From positions 1,302,001 through 1,366,000 of the forward strand of contig JAUTDP010000012.1 in the NCBI GenBank assembly GCA_033439795.1: a stretch of 64,000 nt of DNA, written 5' to 3'. The notes under the pieces are model-generated. The model ran no database searches, was not told where the DNA came from, and saw only the letters and a list, made by a program, of their open reading frames with translations. A program made the position numbers and the translations under genes. This DNA comes from Sordaria brevicollis (Eukaryota; Ascomycota; Sordariomycetes; Sordariales; Sordariaceae). The stretch's first letter is position 1. The number at the start of each line of letters is the position of its first letter. Of the stretch, positions 56,800 through 64,000 are shown piece by piece.

Positions 56800-59700
56800 T
56801 TAGTAATTGAAAACCATCAAACTAGGATTCAACACCAACGGCGTCAACGCATGAGACACAAGATTAACGGCCAACGGCACAATCGCCGTGAAATCCTGAA
56901 TCTCCCACCCCTTCGGAGCAAACTTGCCCAAGTACACCATCCCCGCAGCCACCAGCAACACAAAGACATACATCCACTTGAACGTCTTTAGAATCTTGGG
57001 AATCTCCTGGAAGAAGTTGCTGTTTTCTTTTTCCTTGCTAGTGGCGCCCCACTGCATGTCGATGTGAAACAGATGCGCCAAAAGGGCGGTAGTGACGTGG
57101 AACGACAAACCGCCAAAGAATACGGTGAGCATGGGCGTCCACTTAAAGTTTTCGCACAGACTGGAAAGGAGGGAGCGGTCGCCGGTGCGGTAGCGAAGGG
57201 CGGCGAGGGCGATATGGCCCATTATGTTGAAGACGACTACTAGCGAGACAAAGACTTGCCAGGAGGACATGTAGGCGTGGTCGAGGGTGTCGACGAACCA
57301 GCCGACTAGGAAGTAATTCAAAAGAGTGAGCATGAGGGCGGAGGCCAGGGCGAAGTAGGAGCAGATGTAGGCGAAGATGGAGATTTTGGAGGAGTACATG
57401 ATGTTTGACCCCAGGAAGGTGTAGAAGAGAGGAGTAAAAGGGCCTTTGAAGATCCAGCGGTGTAAGGGGTGGAAGATCATTTCGGAGACGCCGTAGGCGT
57501 ATTTTTGCCAGCGGGCGATCTCGTCGTAGATTGTGAGGGAGACGCCTTCTTGGAATTGGGTGCCGTGGTAGGAGGCGATGCGGACAATGGAACCCTTGAT
57601 TTGAAGGCGGAGGGCGATGTCGAAGTCTTCGGATACGTGAGATTCAGACCAGTAGGCGATGTAGTCGTTGGGTTCGGGGACGCCGACGTCTTGGACGGCT
57701 GGTGACATTTGTTAGTATGAGGATAAAGGGGAAGGAATGGGATGGAAAGACATACCCTGCCAGCGGAGAAAAGCGTTGTGGCCGACAAAGGGAGCGACTT
57801 CTCCAGAACCGATTGAGAAACGAATGGCTGTGTAGACGAGGTTGGTAAAGAAGGTGATGCCGTTCTCAAAGTAGTCCCACGAGACTTGCATCACGCCGGT
57901 GGAGTGTTGGACGATGGCGACTTCGGGGGAGAGGAACATCTCGGCGGCACCGTAGAGGAGGCAGTCGACGGGCTGTTTCGGTCATCGTCAGCCTTGTACT
58001 TCAGTCAGAAAAAGAAAGGAGAAGAATACTCACAACACGAGTATCAGAATCAACAATCAAGATATACTCTCCCATCCTGATATTACCAGCCGCCTGCGCA
58101 AGCGGGTTCTCCTCAAGGACTCTGGCCAGGGCAGCCTGATACATCTCCTCTTCCTCCTGCTCATCAATGAGATCGGTTCCCTCAGCAGCGAACTTGGCAT
58201 CCACCATCTCCTGGAGGTACTTCTCGACCTTTTGGGAAATGTTGAGAGCAAAGTTCATGTTGGAGGCCTTCTTGAACTTGCCCTTGCGGATGAAGCCGTC
58301 GTCGCCATGCTTGGGACGGGCAACCCAACCGATGTGGTTGTCGTGGTAAAACTCGATGCGCTTCTGGGCTTCCTCTTCGGAGATGACCCGCAGACCGTCG
58401 TCGTTGATGAAGATTGATGCGGAGCCTGTCAAGGTCAGCTTCTGGTTTTGGTTATAGAAAAGAAGAGAGAAAGGCACACTCACCACCATGACTCTCATAG
58501 AACGAAATAGCCGCCTGCAAACTCCTCACAGTCGGGATAATGACACTCTCCATACCCTCCTTATACACCGGCATCTGAATAGTGATATGCGGCGCCGTGA
58601 ACCCGTCCATGTACGCCCTCCTCAAACTCGGCTTGATGCACGAGTAGAACCGTGAGTTGGTATGTTGGCCACCAATGGGTCCTACAATCTGGAACAGATT
58701 CGAGAAGATGACCTGGAAGAAGAACAGACTGACACACAACAGGAACGGCACGCAGACAATCAGCGCCAGACGAGTGTACGTCCCGTCGACGACGCACTCA
58801 ATCAAAAGCTGAGAGATGTAGGTACCGAAGAGCAAAACGATGCCGAGGCACATGGCCATGCCGACGAAGAAGGCCGATGTGCGCTGGACAGGGCGTTCGA
58901 GAGACTCTTTGGCGTCGAGGGACTCGTCCTTCTCGAGCTGCTCAGCGCTGTCGTTGGAGTGGGCGCCCATGTCACCGGGCCCCGGGGTTGAAGGCTTTTC
59001 GGCCTTGTAGATGGAGGTGTTTGTGGAGACCACCGAGGTCGGTCGAGTTGGGGCTTGCAGGCGACCGAAAGGTAGTCCACCTGTTCCCCATACCATGGCG
59101 AGTAGCTTCTCTTCGATACGGGCGGCGGTTGGCACGATGTATTGGAGATCATCGTGCCATGCGAGCAAGATACCCTCTTGTCGGACCAAGCAGCCATACT
59201 GGAACTTCTTGACATTGGCGGGTACCATGCTGTTGAGGGAGTCGGCGATTTGGAGTTGAGACCCATCCATGAGCTTGAGTTCGGTTTGGTTGGGGCCGAG
59301 AGAGGAAAGGATGCCGTCGAGCATCTCGGGCTTCATGGTAAAGGCAATGACGAGGTTAAGCCGTTGCACACACGCAACGAGTGCTTGTGAGAGGTCCTCT
59401 GGGTATGTGACATATTGTCCTCGTGACTTCTTGTACAGCACTCCGTAACCATTTGGTGGTCGCCTTTCCCTCTCGGGAGGCATCCATCCGGCCTTTTCTA
59501 TTTGCTTACTGAGGTACTTGATCATCTGGTGGGGTTATATGTGAGTGGTTATTCTTCTAAAGTAAAGTGTTTCAAATGACTTACTGTCTTGAACCTGAAC
59601 TCATCGGCATATGTCACCGGCGTTGACATGCCCGTCTGATCGGAAGCCACTGACAGAGCACTTCCTGTCCCCTGCTGTGTGTAGAAAGACCCGGGTCCTT

Positions 59701-59872
59701 GGAGCTCCGAGGTTGGGGGAGTATCGACACCACTGACGGGGCCATGGTTGAAGTTGGACCGTAGTGGTGAGTTGAGAGGCGAAGGGAAGTCTGATGGTGT
59801 TGAGGAAGGATTCCTCGAAGGAGGTAGAGGCCGTAGAGGGAAGTCCTTCCCTCCGCTATGTGAACCTGCCAT
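56800..59872 (-). CDS. Membrane-bound family GT2 polysaccharide synthase
   Basis: Five exons, 59872-59585, 59525-58484, 58425-58034, 57972-57756 and 57698-56800, join in frame to 945 residues. A Ser/Pro-rich disordered N-terminus (1-95) precedes a conserved-looking soluble region (about 96-270). Membrane segments follow (about 315-375). The GT2 catalytic core comes next: ITIQMPVYKEG, the first Asp pair in FINDDG (near 451), the DxD in VDSDTRV (near 570), SEDFD (near 671) and the ARWQKYA motif corresponding to (Q/R)xxRW of processive synthases. At least five hydrophobic segments close the protein. This is the layout of chitin, hyaluronan and cellulose synthase relatives; it is not a classical fungal chitin synthase, because the QRRRW context is absent. 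The product is unknown; a cell-wall glycan is most likely. It may be related to the fungal Cps1/GT2 group needed for hyphal growth on surfaces, but the long N-terminal half is unlike the short members I recall. Confidence 0.88.
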
Positions 59873-62800
59873 CTTGATATGATATTAGATCCTTGTCGAA
59901 TCAGAGTCGAGTGTCGAAGATGGTGACTGTTGATGATGAACTCGTGACTTGGTATTCGACGACCGAGAGTTGTTAGACCGGTAAGTTGAACGAGCGTACG
60001 AGTCCAAAGAGAGACTCTATTAGATCAACAAGATGCTGATGATGATTGCGATGTCTTCCTCGCACATGCCCACAAGTAGGTAAGAGAGTAGGGTGAGAGT
60101 AAGTAAGAGATATTAGAATCCTCCGAGTCCCCTATCCTGAAAAGAGTGAAAGTGGGATGTCAAGAAGACAGCAGCACGAAGTGAGGATATATCGACGAGG
60201 GAAGGAGAGGGGCGAGAGATGGAAGCAAGCGAAAAGAAGAAAATAGCAGTGGGGGTTTTCTCGCTCATGGCGGCACCGGCATCGCCTTGCTGTCCATGCA
60301 CCGGCTGGTCTGGCTCAATAACCGCGATAACGGGCTGGCTGACATCTGGTTGGGCGGTTTGCTAAGGGGAGGAATTTGCCTATCATTCAGGTATCAATGT
60401 CTCTTTACGATCATATCCCGTATGGCCCACAGACCTTTTTCCATAGGTGACCGGGGTATGTTTTTTTTTCTCACGGCGTAAGGAACAGCGAGCATGGAAG
60501 CGGTAGAGCAGTCCATAGCAAAAGGTCCCATAGCCGTTCCAGCCCATAGATAGGCGTACCTCTCGGCAGCTGCCTGTGTCAAATCTCAAGGGAATCCAGC
60601 CCAGTTCCACGCCATGCTCAGCCAACGGACCAGGGCATCACAGCTCTTGGTAATGGATTTTCTGCACATATCCATCATGGGTTTTCACGGAAAGATGGTC
60701 GAGTGCGAGACTAGAGTGTCCAGAGCCCAGCTGTTCGGGTTCAGAAGAGCACTGCATATCGTTCGAGTTTTCCACTTGGCGGAGGAGCTGTCAAGTCGAA
60801 TGTGGCAAAAGCTCCTTGCTTGCAGCTTGCGTTCGAGATAACTGTCCAAAAGCTTCCATCCCGAGGGAGCGGATATGAGGTGCCGACAGAAATGTTGTGT
60901 AACTGCTCGTTATTTTTTGCTTTATTCCCAAGCCCTTAGTGACTTCCCACATGCTACCAGCTGCGAGGTTGGCATAGGTACGACGCCGTCACCGTGATTT
61001 GGCCGAAGTCTTTTTTTCCTCCCTCCCGGTAGCGCCTTACGGTGTGACATCGATGAGAGAGGGGTACGGGCATGGTTGTGTTGTTCGTCCCATTATTGCT
61101 AATATCTTGTGGCTTTTGACGGTGGGTATTGGGCTGGAAGCCGGCGCTCGCGTGGTTCAAGCGATGATAAGTCAATATCAGGGGCAAAGGAGCAGGCCTA
61201 GACATTTCTAGCGACGGACAACGGACAACACATGGCATCAAACGCCCTCTTTTCCCGTTCAAGCGTTTGTTTTTTCCAGCTACCGACGAACCCCGTATGC
61301 TATTCCGGTTGTAAGAAGTTTGCTGGAGAGTTGACTATTTGCACATATGTGCACAACTTTCGGTCTTGAGATGCTGTTACTGGATAAGAGAGTGTGTTGC
61401 CGCCATGTCGTCCGTCGTGGTGGTGGTGGTGGTGGAGGGTAGATCATCAGGGGTAAGGAACGTGCTCTGGATGTGCTTAGAGCCGCCTCAAGAAACGAGT
61501 TATCGAATTGGATTCCAAATTGGGATTATGAGGGCCTGTTTCCACCCGAGTGGCTTGACAAGTTCAGTGCTGAGTAACCTTGCACCGCTTCACGGAAGGG
61601 AAAGAGTTTGACTCTGGGAGAGGAGGGAGGACAAGGGAGCATCCGGAACAGCGGGACCATGGTGACTTCCACACGGTTGGTACTGTTGTCGTGGTACTTT
61701 GTGTGTAACCACAAGATATGTACCCCAGTGTCTGTGGTCACTCTCTGATGAGGCGCCCTGTCATGTTCTCTCGGAATCCCTCCTTCATTCGCAAACCGAC
61801 GAATGATATCTCAGAAGCACGAGATGGCGAAGAACAGGTCCCTGCAGGTCCCTGTTTTGCCCTAGTGGTGGATCTCACAGGGGATCTCCATCTGGGATGA
61901 CAGAGATGTAGTTCGCTTGTCGAGTGCTGTTCTGGGTAGTGTGTGGATGGGCATGATTTGTCTGAGTTCTTGCTAAGCTTTCTTAGGGTCTGGTAGTTGT
62001 CAGGTCGTTGAAAGACGTTGTGAACTGCCTCCTTGGGAGGGCATCTAGACCTGGTCCCCTAAGGACAGGGGGGAAGTGATAACCGACCCAAGAGACTGGA
62101 AGAGGACCAAGCTCTGGCTTCAAGCTTCAAACATGCTGTTGACTCAGTGCCGGGGGTATTGATACTGGAGAAGCGAACAAACACCATTCTTCTCGGGTCT
62201 AGCCAATTATAGTAGCGCGCAGCTGCATCATCGGCTTATTCAGACAAACATGGGTTATGTGAATTGCCGTGATATGGCACCAGTGTTTGCATATTCGTCG
62301 GTGTGAGTCTGTTTGTCTCCCCCATTGTTGATGTTCCCTTTTCGCTCTTGGAATCCGGCAATGGACTTTCAGATACAATGTTGACATGTTGACATCAACA
62401 TCAACAGCCGCAGTAAGAGCCGCTCTCGTGTTGGTTGCAATTTAAAAAGCTGCAAGCCTCTTCTCGTTCCTGCGTCAAGCCGTGCCGCCCTTCGAAGCGC
62501 TGTGTGTGTATGTGGGTGAGATGTGGTGGATGGTGTCCTGTGAGTGCGGTTCATGGTGAGATTCTACCTGTCACCAAGTGAGGGAGGAGAGAAAAGGAAC
62601 AGTCGCGGAGTGTCGTCCGAATGGTACAGATACTTTGGTGACACTGTCCCCACTGTTGAGGTATCGAGACATGGCACAAAGTGGAGTATTTTTGAGGAAG
62701 TACCGGTACCTTTACGACCTGTTGCCCTAAGCCAATAGCTGCAGATTTCGCGAACGAGGAAGTGGATCGCACCTCACGCTAACACGATTTCGTCCAAACC

Positions 62801-63332
62801 TTAAGCCACACAAGCTTTTATCACCCCTGCGCGTTAGCTGAAGATGTGGACCCCTGCCGCTAACGTTGAAGAATCGCCGGAGACTTTCCCAAGTCTCAAC
62901 GTCTCTTCGGTTGGATTTGACTTGTCGCAAACAGAAAGGACTGACGACAAGTGAGAAGCTGTGATGAGGGGTGCTCTGGGGAGGTTTCGTCACCCGATCA
63001 ATTTTTGCTACGCTGTTAGTGATGTTTTTTTTCTTTTTGTTGTCCGTTATCGTGAAAATCTCACAGTGGGGGAGATTGCGATTTCAGCCTACGCTACCAC
63101 CGAGGAAGACACTACACTTCACTGTGAGTCTGGGCCCTTTGATGAGAGGCTGAACTTCGGTTCTCTGATATGCCCCTGTCCGCTCCAAAGGCTCTGTCCC
63201 AAGTATGTTGTTGGACGACAGTACCTTGGAAGTGTTGTTAGTAGAAGCGAGGATGATCACTGGATAGGTATGATGAAGATGTGAACTTCATCTCCACGCA
63301 ACCGAGATCTACTCGAGCCTGGATGCAAGAGA
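59873..63332. other. 3.5 kb gene-poor interval
   Basis: Promoter side of the GT2 gene, then no supported gene. Short GGT repeats occur at about 61418-61437. No transposon ends or RNA genes were recognised. Confidence 0.45.
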
Positions 63333-64000
63333 TCACCGGTTACACACGAGTGACTGGTTGAGAAAAACAGAGCGATGATCAGAACATGAACGGACCGTCA
63401 TCGCGTGGGATCTACACGACCCGCTCTCACCGTTCAAGAGGCTGTGTGCTGTCTTGAGAGGGCGATTGGGCGCCATAACATTTTTGGCGAGTTGGTGGTC
63501 GAGCCCGCAGTGACCGCCGAACCGCGTGGCGTCCATCCAGATCGTGAGCTGAGCAGCCTGTGAGGGGAGAAACAGGAGTGATGGAATAAGGGGGTGGCTT
63601 CCGAACCGCGGCACCCATTGGTGAGGAGGTGCATTTCTTATTGGCTGCAAATATAGTGTGCTGCCTTTTGGCGATTTGGCAAGTTTTGAGTGTGATGAAC
63701 GGTTGACGCCGTAGTGGATTTGATCAGTGGCGATGTCGGACTGAGGAAGTTCCGGTTGCTGAGAGCAGGATCGAGTGTCGGCGTCAACTGCCTGAGGCAT
63801 CTTTGGTTGATAAGGGTCGAGTGACGGCGAGTAACGTGATGGATAGCTTCGTCTGTGGCCTATATGGTCAGTGTGGAGGGTGCTGTGATGCTCTGGTGGT
63901 GGCAATTGCTTAAGAGTTCTTCGAGGTGACTCCGTAGTTGACGATAGTCTTGATATTGGCGAGTCATCATTGCGGATAGCTGTTTTGCAACCCATATGGC
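63333..64000 (-). CDS. Possible partial gene entering from the right edge
   Basis: A minus-strand frame of at least 220 codons, with an ATG at 63995 and open to the window edge. Its first 110 residues are Ser/Pro/His/Gln-rich and look like a disordered region of a regulatory protein. The later part (before the stop at 63333) changes composition and may be intron or untranslated sequence read through. No domain is recognised, and I see no decisive splice site. It may be spurious. Confidence 0.3.
   Translation of the reverse strand, partial: HMGCKTAIRNDDSPISRLSSTTESPRRTLKQLPPPEHHSTLHTDHIGHRRSYPSRYSPSLDPYQPKMPQAVDADTRSCSQQPELPQSDIATDQIHYGVNRSSHSKLAKSPKGSTLYLQPIRNAPPHQWVPRFGSHPLIPSLLFLPSQAAQLTIWMDATRFGGHCGLDHQLAKNVMAPNRPLKTAHSLLNGESGSCRSHAMTVRSCSDHRSVFLNQSLVCNR

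Noticed and set aside
1..64000. CRISPR arrays, rRNA genes, dispersed 5S genes, telomeric repeats
   Set aside because: No regularly spaced repeats, no rRNA-like sequence and no TTAGGG arrays were seen. This is interior chromosomal DNA of a eukaryote.

Overview
The window is nuclear DNA from a filamentous ascomycete, almost certainly Neurospora crassa or a very close relative. Genes carry short (about 55-300 bp) spliceosomal introns with CTRAY-type branch sites, strong C/G third-position preference and CA-rich leaders. Two products are recognised closely: the nitrogen metabolite repressor NMR-1 and the C-8 sterol isomerase ERG-1/Erg2. From memory both lie on N. crassa linkage group V; I could not check this.

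Layout, left to right. 1-2 kb: the 3' end of an unidentified gene, tail to tail with a truncated metallophosphoesterase. 1.9-6.2 kb: gene-poor, with a long CA microsatellite. 6.4 kb: a small gene for a 73-residue acidic peptide with three internal repeats. 7.3-22.6 kb: a dense block holding the mitochondrial tRNA-modification GTPase MSS1, the ribosome-assembly factor MAK16, an Mso1-like exocytosis protein, an RFTS/zinc-finger protein probably equal to DIM-7 (heterochromatin H3K9 methylation), the pseudouridine synthase PUS4, a Sec2-like Rab exchange factor, exosome subunit CSL4 and ERG-1. 22.6-29.5 kb: a large gene-free interval with a probable MITE, ending at nmr-1. 32-42.4 kb: FCF1, a pogo/Fot1-type MITE, a Csi2-like membrane protein and a Yor1-like ABC transporter. 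46-60 kb: a low-complexity Lys/Glu-rich protein, a Tra2-like RRM protein, the divergent pair LTV1 and LSG1, and a 945-residue GT2 polysaccharide synthase. The last 4 kb is mostly gene-free, with a possible gene running off the right edge.

By function the window is rich in growth-related housekeeping genes. Ribosome and RNA biogenesis is represented by MAK16, FCF1, LTV1, LSG1, CSL4, PUS4 and MSS1. Polarised secretion and wall building are represented by Sec2-like, Mso1-like, Csi2-like and GT2. Regulation is represented by NMR-1 and DIM-7-like, and membrane sterol or drug efflux by ERG-1 and the Yor1-like pump. Several genes are head to head and share 400-750 bp promoters.

No CRISPR, tRNA or rRNA gene was seen. 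The least explained items are the repeat peptide gene and the two non-autonomous inverted-repeat elements. Exon boundaries were read by eye from splice signals and reading-frame continuity. Functions rest on recognised motifs, not on searches.
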